The notes below the pieces were generated by a model, which was given only the letters and a program-made list of their open reading frames with translations, was not told the origin of the DNA and ran no database searches. Positions 34,907 to 46,264 of a DNA stretch of 64,000 bases are shown piece after piece (the stretch's first letter is position 1; each line of letters begins with the position of its first letter). This stretch comes from Ipomoea triloba (lineage: Eukaryota > Streptophyta > Magnoliopsida > Solanales > Convolvulaceae). The stretch spans positions 5,726,597 through 5,790,596 of the forward strand of contig NC_044920.1 of the NCBI RefSeq assembly GCF_003576645.1, read 5' to 3'. The translations under genes and the position numbers were made by a program.

Positions 34907-36315
34907 TAAAGTTTTCTACTGTAATAAAGAATTTTCTGACCACCCTTAACGGGTCTAAAAAGTATCGTAGTAAAAAATTAAGTCTAAATTTGTATCTATT
35001 TTTTAGATGGTCAGAAGAATTGAATAGAAATTTACAATTATATTTTTTTAGTAATGGCATGCACGCACCTTGATTGTAGGATCACTTGAATCATCAAGAA
35101 CTTGAACTATAATTCGATCCGCCGGCCATGAAAGGCTGCAGGCAGCTCCAATGGACAGTTGGTATACCTACATACATATATAAACACGAGAAAAAGTGAA
35201 AAACTAAAGAAAATATTTGGTAGTTGAGAGATCAAAAACCCTTTCGTCTCTGTTTGTAAAAAGATAAATAGATATATATTGGGTGGAGGTCAGTAAAGGG
35301 CCAAGTTCAACAATTAAGGGCTAAAAAGATTGTTGGGATGGAGGTTGGTGAAGGGTCAAGTCTGATATCTTGCCTCTAAAAAGTAAAAAATGAGATGGTG
35401 GTATATAATGAAATAAAGTTGCGTATTCGTTATGTCTTTTAGCTTTCGGCATAGTAATAAGTGTTTGATCTAAAAAGTGGTATCAGAGTTAAGTGGAAGA
35501 TGCTAAGAGCTGAGGTGCAATTATTTGGCAAAACTCGGTGGTAAAAGGCCAAATCCAACAACTGGAGACTAGGGGATTGTTTAGCGGAGGTCGGTGAAGA
35601 GCTTTGCCTTCGATGTGAGCAAACTTTTGACATAATGTTAAGCGTTTGATCCTAAAAAAATCAGTGTTGTAAATATCGGCTTAGGCGACTACCTAAGCAC
35701 TAGGCATCCCTAGAGTCCTATGACCAAGGCGAAAAGGGGTGTAGGCGGTTGCTAGTTGGCCGATTGTCCACACAGTGAAGTCGGCCAAGCCAGCTCCAAA
35801 CTCGGCCGAGTTGACTAGAACTTTTATTTTACGAATTGATTTTTTCGCTCAAAAAAATATTGTTTTGAGTGAGAAATATATATATTTTTAAATTAGGTGA
35901 CTGTCTAGGCACCTCAATACCTGATTAGCGCTTAGTGCCTTTTGCAACATTGAAAAATATCCACAATAATGTATGAATAAGTTAAAGAATATATGAAATA
36001 CTATACCTTCTTCTCATTGCACATCGGGAGTTGAACTAGAACCATGGGGTAAGCCGAGTCCCCAACCTCTAAATCATTATCCTTCTTCATAGCCTCCCAC
36101 TTGTACTGCTTCTCCGGCCTTCGCCGGAAAAGTTTGAGGTAAGCAACCATCACGCCCAAGTAGAGTTTCTCCGCCAGCGTCATGATCAACATTGCCAAGC
36201 ACACCCACACCATACCTCTTAGCAATGGCACCATTAACACTGCCTTTGCTTGCTCCCACACCACCCCAACGCCATCTGGGACTATTATTGTTTTTGCATA
36301 GGAATTGCTGTCCAT
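30360..36315 (-). CDS. CSLA: Cellulose synthase-like A, probable (gluco)mannan 4-beta-mannosyltransferase
   Basis: CSLA enzymes of glycosyltransferase family 2 make beta-1,4-mannan or glucomannan backbones from GDP-mannose/GDP-glucose in Golgi membranes. Nine exons, all GT..AG: 36315-36007, 35167-35069, 34470-34218, 33572-33462, 33357-33221, 31832-31719, 31609-31410, 31123-30926, 30522-30360. Phases join exactly to 1584 nt, 527 residues plus TAG, the usual family length. The chosen ATG (36313-36315) gives '[11 protein letters not shown]'; no closer upstream in-frame ATG was seen. A membrane span lies near residues 30-58. Catalytic motifs are LDDSSD (128-129), FDADFQ (188-190), TVEDMD (281-282) and QQHRW (318-322). 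Several C-terminal spans lie from about residue 350 on. No key residue is missing. Introns carry MITEs but splice sites look intact. CSLC is the nearest alternative, but length and exon pattern favour CSLA. Confidence 0.95.
30600..30845 (-). mobile_element. Possible SINE in CSLA intron 8
   Basis: On the minus strand 'gactcagtagctcattagat' resembles a tRNA A box region, and 'ctttcgaattgtgg' resembles a B box farther on. The spacing is longer than in a tRNA, so this is only a candidate tRNA-derived element. Confidence 0.35.
32047..32668. mobile_element. Palindrome-ended element, copy 3, in CSLA intron 5
   Basis: Complete palindromes at 32053-32088 and 32625-32658 enclose a 'tgtgaatgtagag' repeat interior closely matching copy 1. 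The flanks read 'gtccatatgg' (left, ending 32045) and 'gtccatatgg' (right, starting 32672), a likely 9-10 bp target duplication. It lies in the 1.39-kb intron between exons 5 and 6. Confidence 0.8.
33711..34192. mobile_element. MITE in CSLA intron 3
   Basis: The left end 'gtgggtgtgtttggtacca' and right end 'cgaaccaaatacactc' are imperfect inverted repeats, with 'gggaattg' and 'tctcattcc' just inside. It lies only ~26 bp from the exon 3 splice donor. The interior is non-coding. Confidence 0.6.
34851..34895. repeat. (AT)n microsatellite in CSLA intron 2
   Basis: A simple TA array of about 22 units. Confidence 0.95.
35662..35956. mobile_element. MITE in CSLA intron 1
   Basis: The left end 'cagtgttgtaaatatcgg' and right end 'gccttttgcaacattg' are inverted repeats, with 'gcactaggca' and 'gtgcctagac'-like motifs inside. 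GC-rich 'ggccgagttg' phrases interrupt the AT-rich intron. The 35266-35655 stretch before it repeats 'ggaggtYggtgaag' and contains 'gtggtatcagagttaag', the sequence usually used as an initiator-tRNA primer site in LTR elements. Confidence 0.6.
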
Positions 36316-36425
36316 TTTCTCAGGTTCTGTCTCCGGCAACCTTAACCTTGTCGCTGCAAATTTATGTATACCTGAACATGGGGACTAGTATGTACTTGGT
36401 CTAAAAACAACTTAGTGAGGTTTAA

Positions 36426-36432
36426 TTATATA
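36426..36432 (-). promoter_or_regulatory. Candidate TATA box of CSLA
   Basis: The minus strand reads TATATAA about 110 bp upstream of the start codon, in context 'gtttatataattaaac'. Position and sequence fit a plant TATA box, but AT-rich DNA makes chance matches common. Confidence 0.35.
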
Positions 36433-36439
36433 AACACCA

Positions 36440-38267
36440 CGGTCGTGTTTTATCATGCTATTGTTATTATTATTTTTAATTTTTAATTTTTTTTGTCGGT
36501 GTGTATATGAATAATTGAATATTCCATCTTTGTCATAATTGTGGTTTAGTTGGTTGGGGTTTGGACGTGTTATTGAATGACGTTGTAAGCGATTGCAATT
36601 TGCAAATATATCAAATTTAAAAAGTTTTCTTAAACGTTTAGGAATGACCGAGTTGACCAAGTAATGATAAAAGAGCTTTTTATAATAAGTTTGAACCAAT
36701 AGATGCCAACTAGCAAAATAAAGTTTATAAACTTATTTTAAATTGGTTAAACAGTTGAGCTATTTTTCAAGAGTAAATAAGAGTTAGTCACAGTCCACAG
36801 GAGTGAAGTTTGGAAACAATGGTCTAGAATCAAGTCTCACCAGCGATAGTGCGGAAGCAACCTCTCAAAGTGAGGGAGGCTCCTTGTGCGCAATAAGCAA
36901 AGGTCTAGCCTTTGTGTTCAGCTGAGTTACAATAATTTACATCCTCCTAAATGCTTTGTCGGTCCAGGGCGTGGGACTTGAAAAAGTTTCGTGGATCTTG
37001 AATGCAAGACTTACGGGTTAAGAATTAATTAACGTTTTTATAATTATTAGTCCAGATTAAATAATTCTAAAAGACAAACAAATATAAAAGCATAAATAAA
37101 AGAAATGAATCCGGACACAAGAAATGATTACGCAGTTCGGAGCTAAAACTCTTACGTCTGCGGAGCTACTCAGCGTTCGCCCAATCCACTAGATGATCAC
37201 CAATGTTACAACAATTGGAATATATGCCCAAACACACAATGGTCCTAAACCAACACAATCTTCATCATCTACACTTGAATTGGTCAGCTGCAAGCCGAAA
37301 TTCTTCAATAATCTTCAATCTCAACTCAGCATCAAAGACAGTATCAAAGACAACATCAATTCATCAATATAATCTGATTAATGTTCACACAGAATGCTCT
37401 AAATATTTTAATCTCCAAGTGTGTGAATAATGAGCATCATTTCCACCCTTTATATAGCTTAGAAAACCTCAACAACTTTCACCAAAGTAGTGGCTGAAAA
37501 ATCCTTAATTAAATGAGAGCCACTCATCCTTTAATAGCTTAAAACAAATGATATCAACATAAAATAAATATGTGGACCAATTCTGTTTGACTGTATATGA
37601 CTGCATGTTGTCTGAGACAGATTACGCTGACACAGTCGCTCTTTCAGCACAGCAAGACATCCTGAATGACGGTCCAAAAACTACAATAACAAAATATAGA
37701 CCAAGTGTATTTTTGAAAAATAATTTAGCCAATAAAATGGACTGTGTATCATTTGTACAATTACAGGACCCTTAAAGTTGGAGATTCAACATTTTTGGAA
37801 ACGGGAGTAAATAAGAGATTTCCTATAATGTGGTGATGGATTCAATTGAAATTAAAAAAAAAAGGTATGATATTTAAAAATTTTAAAAAGAGAAAATGCA
37901 CTTATAATATTTTAATTATTACGGAGTATTATTTTTGAAATTTGGTCCTAATTTATTAATTTGAATAAATTTAGCTCATCTTGGGTTATAAATTGAGCCC
38001 CTCATGGTATAGATATAGTATTATCAAATTTCATAATTAGTAGCCGTGTTTATAATTAAGATCAGAACAAATCATACTTGTGTAATAATAGAGTTTGAGA
38101 GTATTATAATGTGATAGAGTAAATTATACATTTAGACCCTTAAGAGATCAAATTTGCTCAAATTAAAAGTTACTGACTAAATTCCATAGTAGCCGAAAGG
38201 ACCATAATTTACCCCAAAAACTATAAATAAAAATTACAAAAGCCAACAAGGTCTTTTACCAAACTTA
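36440..38267. other. CSLA upstream region, no gene seen
   Basis: No coding exon was found. The segment 36780-37790 has more balanced base composition than its surroundings ('ctgcggagctactcagcgtt' near 37159) and looks like repeat-derived sequence, but I could not define its borders. Confidence 0.4.
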
Positions 38268-38505
38268 TGTTGAAAAAATTAGCAAAAATTGATATTAAAA
38301 GTGGTACTTAATTTTGAGTATTGAGTCCACTTTCAATTTTGAGTATTGAGTCCACTTTCAATTTGGAGTCAAAGTAGATTTAGATTCTCCTAGTTGAGAG
38401 ATTGAATTTGATATATTATACGCTTAAACTGGATTATAGGTGGAATGAGAAAATTGGTTCTCAAATTGTACGTGCACATTGAGTTAGAAACAATGATATG
38501 GTTTT

Positions 38506-38816
38506 CTTTCTTTTTTCTTTTTTCTTTTTTTTTTTTTTTTTTTTTTTTTGGGTAAAGATGAAGGCCAAGCCCGGTGCCAGAGAACTAGCACCCTCTGGTG
38601 ACCACGCGCATTCTAGAAATGTATCCTCCATCAAGGCTTCGACGACATAGGCCGAGGGAGCAACCATCTCAGTTCAGCTAGTGTTTGGGCTGTTAATGTG
38701 TGTCGCCAATGCGTCCGTCACCATGTTCTGCTCCCGAAGAATATGTTGAAATTCAAGATTCCGATCTCTAGTCTTCTATCACTTGCATCGCTCAATAATA
38801 TTGCCCATTGGGCCCN

Positions 38817-38864
<48 letters not shown>

Positions 38865-39984
38865 GGTAAAGATGAAGGCCAAGCCCGGTGCCAGAGAACT
38901 AGCACCCTCTGGTGACCACGCGCATTCTAGAAATGTATCCTCCATCAAGGCTTCGACGACATAGGCCGAGGGAGCAACCATCTCAGTTCAGCTAGTGTTT
39001 GGGCTGTTAATGTGTGTCGCCAATGCGTCCGTCACCATGTTCTGCTCCCGAAGAATATGTTGAAATTCAAGATTCCGATCTCTAGTCTTCTATCACTTGC
39101 ATCGCTCAATAATATTGCCCATTGGGCCCCTAGGATGATGGTTTCCCTCGATCCAGTTTATAACCCTTCTTGAATCGCTTTCCACCATCACCTTACTGAA
39201 TCCTTTCTTCCATGCCCATTCAATCCCACTAAGGATCACCCATCCTTCCGTAACATCCATCTTCGACATGGGAACACTGCATAAAAAACCACCCTTCCAA
39301 ACCCCTTGATCATCTCTTAAACCCCCCCTGTAGCTAGCTCTACCTCGCACATGACTTACGTTGCCATCAACATTGAGAGCAACAAAAGCCTTTAGGCAGT
39401 TTATTCTAGCGAATCGCCACATTGGTTGTCTGTCCATGCATCATCCTCGTCGGCGTCTTTTTGTTAAAGGTGATGTTGATAGTTTAGGGTGAGTTGAATA
39501 AGTGGTATGAAGGTGATAAAACGAGGAAAACTCCCCGAGTGTCGTGAGAGTTAAGAGTTACAAGAATGACAAGAACTTGAAAGCATATGTGCAAGGAAAT
39601 TGGAAATCTAATAATAAAAGCAAGAATAAGGGAAAAACGGAGATTGGAGCTCTTGGCTAGCATATATGGTCCAAGATTCTATCGGTTATGCGAGCATATG
39701 CCTCGGATTTGACAAGGGAGTTTTAGGCACATCACCGAGTGGCGTCACACTCGGACTCCCGTATCCTCATTTGGCTGGGGCATTTTATCAAACACTTTGT
39801 CTACCACTCCTCTCGGACCTCGTCCTTTCGAACTAAGGGCGGAGATGTAGGTGAGTAGGACTCGTGAGAGGCCGCTATCGCGCACACAATCACTTCCACA
39901 GAGTTGCTACCTAGTGTGGTCACACATAGGCACAAAACAACACCAAACATTACCCACACAAGCATTCAAATACAAGAACATAAN

Positions 39985-40031
<47 letters not shown>
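38506..40031. repeat. Repeated LINE 3' end, probable assembly artefact
   Basis: The tract starting 'gggtaaagatgaaggccaag' occurs at 38550, 38864 and 40032, each time right after a long poly-T. The first copy stops at a single N (38816) and the second at a single N (39984). The copies appear identical base for base (offsets 314 and 1168). Unresolved contig overlaps at a homopolymer explain this better than two exact genomic duplications. Confidence 0.85.
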
Positions 40032-40032
<1 letters not shown>

Positions 40033-40260
40033 GGTAAAGATGAAGGCCAAGCCCGGTGCCAGAGAACTAGCACCCTCTGGTGACCACGCGCATTCTAGAA
40101 ATGTATCCTCCATCAAGGCTTCGACGACATAGGCCGAGGGAGCAACCATCTCAGTTCAGCTAGTGTTTGGGCTGTTAATGTGTGTCGCCAATGCGTCCGT
40201 CACCATGTTCTGCTCCCGAAGAATATGTTGAAATTCAAGATTCCGATCTCTAGTCTTCTA

Positions 40261-40605
40261 TCACTTGCATCGCTCAATAATATTGCCCATTGGGCCCCTA
40301 GGATGATGGTTTCCCTCGATCCAGTTTATAACCCTTCTTGAATCGCTTTCCACCATCACCTTACTGAATCCTTTCTTCCATGCCCATTCAATCCCACTAA
40401 GGATCACCCATCCTTCCGTAACATCCATCTTCGACATGGGAACACTGCATAAAAAACCACCCTTCCAAACCCCTTGATCATCTCTTAAACCCCCCCTGTA
40501 GCTAGCTCTACCTCGCACATGACTTACGTTGCCATCAACATTGAGAGCAACAAAAGCCTTTAGGCAGTTTATTCTAGCGAATCGCCACATTGGTTGTCTG
40601 TCCAT
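40261..40605 (-). pseudogene. LINE ORF2 RNase H domain
   Basis: The minus strand reads 'FVALNVDGNVSHVRGRASYR', 'GWVILSGIEWAWKKGFSKVM' and 'VESDSRRVINWIEG', the plant RVT_3 type RNase H with its D, E and D positions. The same sequence at 39093-39437 is the artefact copy. A one-base frameshift lies just upstream of 40605, at the border with the inserted LTR. Confidence 0.88.
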
Positions 40606-40638
40606 GCATCATCCTCGTCGGCGTCTTTTTGTTAAAGG

Positions 40639-41842
40639 TGATGTTGATAGTTTAGGGTGAGTTGAATAAGTGGTATGAAGGTGATAAAACGAGGAAAACT
40701 CCCCGAGTGTCGTGAGAGTTAAGAGTTACAAGAATGACAAGAACTTGAAAGCATATGTGCAAGGAAATTGGAAATCTAATAATAAAAGCAAGAATAAGGG
40801 AAAAACGGAGATTGGAGCTCTTGGCTAGCATATATGGTCCAAGATTCTATCGGTTATGCGAGCATATGCCTCGGATTTGACAAGGGAGTTTTAGGCACAT
40901 CACCGAGTGGCGTCACACTCGGACTCCCGTATCCTCATTTGGCTGGGGCATTTTATCAAACACTTTGTCTACCACTCCTCTCGGACCTCGTCCTTTCGAA
41001 CTAAGGGCGGAGATGTAGGTGAGTAGGACTCGTGAGAGGCCGCTATCGCGCACACAATCACTTCCACAGAGTTGCTACCTAGTGTGGTCACACATAGGCA
41101 CAAAACAACACCAAACATTACCCACACAAGCATTCAAATACAAGAACATAAAGCTCACAACTTTAAGAAAAACATAACATTAAATCAACTATAAAGCTAG
41201 TTTCGGGGCCACCAATCCCCTTTCTAAACTAATCAAACATTTAAAATAAAGAAACAAGGAAAAGAAATAGAAGATGTAAAGGAACAAAGATGAACTTAAA
41301 ATATATAGGGAAATGAAGAGTCACCATCCATGGGATCTATTACATTCTTGCTCCAATCTTCTATTCTCCTCACATTGTTTCTATAATCTACCTAAGAAGA
41401 TGAAGTTTTCTCCCAAGAGGGGAGAAAACTCTAAGAAATCTGATCTAAAAACTAATTGCTTCCCCCTAGGTCTTGGGATAATGAACCTTATATAGTGGGA
41501 GCAAAATGGGGGCAAAATAGAAAATTTTCCCGAAGCTGAAATCTGTGATGTCACAGGGCTCTCGACGCGTTGAGCCCTGAAGAATTTTGTAAAAAATGTT
41601 ACGGCATCTCCTCGACGCGTCGAGGCTGGGGCTCAACGCGTCGAGCCTTGAACCTTCGACAATTTGGCCCTGAATCCTTCTTGTGGCTGTAGAAATAGCT
41701 TTAAAATATCTTCCATAATCGTGTTAGAGGGTTTTTTATCACATCCGAATCTTAATGCATGAAATCCTTATGAATGGGTAGCAAACTATGCAATTTTAGC
41801 CCGTAAATGACCCTTAAATCGGACTATTCTTGGTGCTTATCA
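40639..41842 (-). mobile_element. Solo LTR inside the LINE (family shared with 17109-18385)
   Basis: On the minus strand it starts TGATAAGCACCAAGAATAG (41842) and ends 'ctatcaacatca' (40639). The 5-bp duplication AAAGG lies at 40634-40638 and 41843-41847. It has three ACGCGT-centred palindromes (41561-41574, 41611-41624, 41632-41645) and hairpins at 41405-41429 and 40975-41012 that match the 17-kb copy in position. Part of it (39471-39983) is also present in the artefact duplication. Confidence 0.88.
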
Positions 41843-41847
41843 AAAGG

Positions 41848-44150
41848 CATCCTTAGTCTCCACGTATTTCCTGAGCACCCAATCCATTTTATTACTTTGG
41901 TTAAGGCTATCGTCATTGAAAACAAGGTTGTTTCTCCACTTCCAGATCCAGCAAGCCGCAGTTGCGAAGACGGTAGGCCAGTCTTTTTTGAAGCTCGATC
42001 GCACCAATCCCCTGAAGTTTAAACGGTCATGATCCTGGAACTCTTTCTCTCCCATGAGGTTTCTCTAAATCTGGCTCGCGTTGGGGCACCTTCGAATTGT
42101 GTGATCAACTGTTTCCGGTGTATTGAGACACATAGCGCACAACCATTAGATGTGATATGACGCCTTCTTCTTTCCTCATTGCAAATCAAGCGCTCGTGTC
42201 TCATCAACCACATGAACATGCGGATGCGATTTGGCACTTTGAGATTCCAAATCCTCCTCCAGTCGTTATCCTATGTAGTATCATCCTCATGCGCAATCCT
42301 CTAGTTTCCAGTAGAATTCATCATTGTCTTCCTTTTCTGGGCTGATAAAATAGAGTTTGAGATTCCTCTTAATCTCTTATGGTCATTCCATGTTAATGAT
42401 CTCCTGACTCTACCCCTCTCCTTGTTTCTAGTATTCTGCTACTTTACGCTCCTTTTTGTAATCAGGAATGCCACCTTCAAGTAGAGATGCTAGCGGTTGC
42501 TCCTGAATCCAACTCTCATCCCATAATTTAGTATACAATCCATTACGTACATGCTTTATAGTCCCATGCAAAAGGGTCAGTTTCACCGCATTGATACCTT
42601 GCCAAAGATTATAAGCACCTCTCTTGGTGTTGATAGCATGGAAACCACCCTTTTTGTCACCATATTTTTGCATAACAACCTCCACCTACAACTTTTTTCT
42701 CTCAGTGAGTAAACGCCACCCCATTTTGGAAAATAATGCCAAGTTCATACCTCTCGTGCTAGAGATTCGGAACCCACCTTTCTCCTTGCGTCGAGTAATT
42801 GTATCCTAGTTGATAAGTTGCATCTTTCTTTCACCTTCTTTGCTTACCCATAAGAAGGTACAAATGGTTCTGTGAATCCTATCACATACTCCTACTGGAT
42901 AAACATGGTTTGCATAATATAGTACAGGATTGTGGCCAACACTGATTGTGCAAGAACCTGCATGCCAACAAGTGATAAGTTTTTAGCTCTCCATCCCTCT
43001 AAACGCTATTTCGTGCAATCCAGAATCGGTGTGAACAAGTTGGACGTAGCTCTGCCATTAACCGAGGGAGACTCCGAAGTATTTGCCCATGTCCTGAGTT
43101 AGACTAATCCCTAAAATCTCCACAATCCTACTTGCCACCTCAAGCCGAACGTTAGAAGAGAAAAAGATTTGAGACTTGTTCAGGCTTACTCTTTGGCCCA
43201 AAGTTTCCCTGAAGCGGTCCATACATCTTTTAATGGTCACCATTTGGTATTTGGTAGTCACTGAAAATAACACCATGTCATCAGCAAATAAAAGGTTGGG
43301 TAAGGATAAGGCCATACTTGGATAGACGGATACAGGGAGATAGAGTCACATTGGCGAATGCCCCTTCTAGTTGTGATCCAATCCAGTTGCTCACCACCCC
43401 ATACAATCCCGAGTATAAAGGTAGTGACGCATTCCATAATGTTATGAGTCTAATTTCCATTAAACCAAGCTCTTTGGAGCGTATCCAAGACAAAGTCCCA
43501 AGACAGATAATCATAGGCCGGCTTTCTCCAAATCAATTTTCATAGCCATGGTTCCCACCTTCTCCTGTCTCTGTCTCATAAAATGAAGGACCTCTTGGTA
43601 CACCACGATATTGTCCATAATCTGTCTTTTAGGAATAAAATTACTCTATTTAGGTCTAATGAGGGCCTGAAGGGCAATTTTTATACGATTAGTCATAGCC
43701 TTTGTATTGACTTTATAGCTAACATTATAGAGGCTAATGCGCTCACCCGATTAGGTGTCTAAACTTTAGGTACCAAGGCCAATAGGGTATCATTATGAGC
43801 CCGAGGTAGAACACTGGAGTTAAAGAAATTTATTGATTGTTTAATCAAAGATTTTTGCACAATGGCCCAATGTTGTTGATAGAACCCATAACATGAATTC
43901 CATGTGGACCTGGAGCTTTAAAAGGCACCATATCGAAAAGAGCCTTTTTGATATCCCCAAGGGTGAAATCCTTATTTATGTTATGCCAAATATCATCATT
44001 CACAGTAGGTAAATTAAAGGTGGCAAGAGAACTCATGTTTTTGTTTCTTTCTTCCTGAAATATATTGTTAAAATAATTTTTTAAAAAAACCATGGTTTTA
44101 CACGCATCAACATCATTGACTAATTCCCCCCTTTCATTTCTCAAACTGAC
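41848..44150 (-). pseudogene. LINE ORF2 reverse transcriptase and zf-RVT region
   Basis: The N-terminal RT part (44144-43845) reads 'ITLGDIKKAL'-like 'FTLGDIKKALFDMVPFKAPG'. The catalytic box 'LLFADDMVLF' lies at 43295-43266, followed by 'VSLNKSQIFFSS'. Downstream is 'WQGINAVKLTLLHG' (42600), then the zf-RVT part with 'PNRIRMFMWLMRHERLICNE' (42235) and 'CALC'. It ends 'WIWKWRNNLVFNDDSLNQS' before the LTR insertion. Multiple frameshifts and stops are present. Confidence 0.9.
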
Positions 44151-44569
44151 TATTTAAGCTCTCGCTTTCTTGATCTTCATGGCCCCATGTTAGTATTTGG
44201 TGTTCCTATTCTCATAGCAAATCCAATCCTCTCTAGATTGTTAATATCAAAGGAGTTTTTCCTAGTAAAGAACCTCATCGAGTTCTTTTCGGAGATTTCG
44301 GTCGAGAGTCGAGACTAATCAAACCATCATGGAAATGACTCACCATGGCTCTTTGTACACCAACAATACAGGCGGGGAACTTATTCTTCCTCTTGCGAAT
44401 GTTGCCAAAGCAATCGTTATTCCATTGCTTGAGCACCAAGGCTAAACCCTACACATTCTCAAATGCATCTCTATTGTTATTCTAGTGATTCCATACCACA
44501 TCACTAAGCTTGGGGTGGGTCAACCATACTATTTGGAATTTAAAACTCCCCTTTGAAACCTTAGGATGT

Positions 44570-45271
44570 TTACACAACGAGACCAGGAACGGAGAATGAT
44601 CTGAGTTGATCATGGGAGATGTTCCACCCTGGTATCCGGGAAGGCACCCAACCAATCAGTAGAACACAAAGCTCGATCCAACCTATCCCCTTTAAAAGTG
44701 GAAGTTTCCCTCCCCCGCATCCAAGTGAAAAGAGGGCCCTAGAAATCAATGTCAATAAGCCCTTCCTCAAATACCCAATCGTTCAACCCCGCACATCTTC
44801 CATGATTCAAAGCTTCTGGACTACTTACTTCCTCTGCACATGTCACGGAACTAAAGTCTCCTACGACAATCCCATTATTTTTAAGTACCACTTTATCCTT
44901 TTTAAAACTATCCCAAAGGAGCTTACGAAATTGATAGTCGGGGCTAACATACACCACCGCAAATGTTCCAAGTGAAATTGTTCTCGAAAACCTTTATTAT
45001 AATATACTACAGATGAGTTCTAATGACATTAATGTTCAAACAGTCATTCCAGAGCACCCAAATTCCGCCACAGAATCCAACTGCCTTCACTTACCCAATC
45101 ACTAAACTTAAGCTTCTTACAAATCATATCCACATTGGTACCTGAGGTTTTAGTCTCCAGCAAAGCGAGAAAACAAGGTTTATGAGCACTCAAAAGGTTA
45201 CGAGCAACCCTTAAGAACTCTCTAGAGTTGGCCCCTTGGCAATTCCAAATAAAAAAATTCATGGAAACCAA
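44570..45271 (-). pseudogene. LINE ORF2 endonuclease domain
   Basis: The minus strand reads 'NFFIWNCQGANSREFLRVAR' and 'PCFLALLETKTSG', the first catalytic blocks of an exonuclease-endonuclease-phosphatase fold (WNCQG, Glu in LETK). 'VVGDFSSV' follows near 44880, and 'DRLDRALCSTDWLG'-like sequence in another frame near 44690. This enzyme nicks the target DNA in L1-type elements. Frameshifts separate the blocks. Confidence 0.88.
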
Positions 45272-46264
45272 ACAAGCAAGAACATGATCCCCAACAAAAA
45301 CACAAGTTCTTCAACCCTTCCCCGAAGCAAAGGGGACGAAGGAAACCTACTCCTGCACACTCACCATTTCCACATCCGCAGGTTCCTTGTTACCGTCGAC
45401 TATGTTTGGGGGATCAGCATGGTGTTCCATCATAACAGAATCATAGAATCTAGCAAGGATAGCTTTACTTTCGTGATTGTTAATAATCCATTGTGAAGAG
45501 GGCGCACCATGCATAGAAGCTCTCACTACCATGTGTTGGTCCGCTGCTTCGGCCTTATGTTTGGGGTACCCCTTATTGCACTCGGTCTAGTTTTCTCCAT
45601 CTACCCTTGGTTCCTCAAGCCCCTCGTAGCTGAAGGCTTATTCTCATTAGTACTCTTCTTTATCTGTTTCTTGGTAATTTGGACTAAGACCCTCGTCTCT
45701 TTACTCTTATTTTTCTAGGCTTGACCAGTATTTTCAGGCTTATTCGCATCAGGTTCATTGTTCTCTTCTGGGATATCCTCAACTAAAGCCACTTCTTGAT
45801 TTTCCCCCTATAATATCTCAAAATGTGATCCTCTATGGTGGTCTTCTCCTTTGCTCCACGCATTTTTATATTCTTCTTCGTAATCATCCATGCACCATAT
45901 GACTCTGAAATCTTGGGTCTCCACGCATTTTTATATTCTTCTTCGTAATCATCCATGCACCATATGACTCTGAAATCTCGGGTCTAATTTCCAAATTATT
46001 TTCCTTGTTCCCATTTGATGGATCTCAGCGCTACACTATGTTTACTTCCCAATGGGTCACCCATCCTGTGACTACTGTAAATCAAGCATGATTAACCGTA
46101 GAGTTCTTTGACTATCTGGTTATCATATCATACATAAAACTAATTGGTGATAAGCAGGTGGACATTAACCATTTAACCACATCCCTCCAAAGTAAGCCAC
46201 AATGCGACGTCTTGAATTGAGCTGGGGCTGAACTCGGCCGATGCCCATCCAGCACCATTTGTGT
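45272..46264 (-). pseudogene. LINE ORF1 C-terminal part and inter-ORF region
   Basis: 'KISESYGAWMITKKN' (about 45950-45900) is the conserved end of the gag-like ORF1. Polar sequence follows up to the ORF2 start near 45271. ORF1 is cut at 46264 by the Copia insertion and resumes at 52038. Confidence 0.65.
45854..45983. repeat. 65-bp tandem duplication in LINE ORF1
   Basis: Two nearly identical 65-bp units start 'ctccacgcatttttatattc' at 45854 and 45919. The length is not a multiple of three, so it shifts the reading frame. Confidence 0.9.

Noticed and set aside
35455..35500. LTR retrotransposon primer-binding site ('gtggtatcagag') in CSLA intron 1
   Set aside because: No LTR borders or internal domains accompany it, so I only mention it with the intron repeats.
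38550..40031. Recent tandem triplication of an RNase H gene
   Set aside because: Exact identity, poly-T starts and single-N joins indicate an assembly error at the LINE tail.
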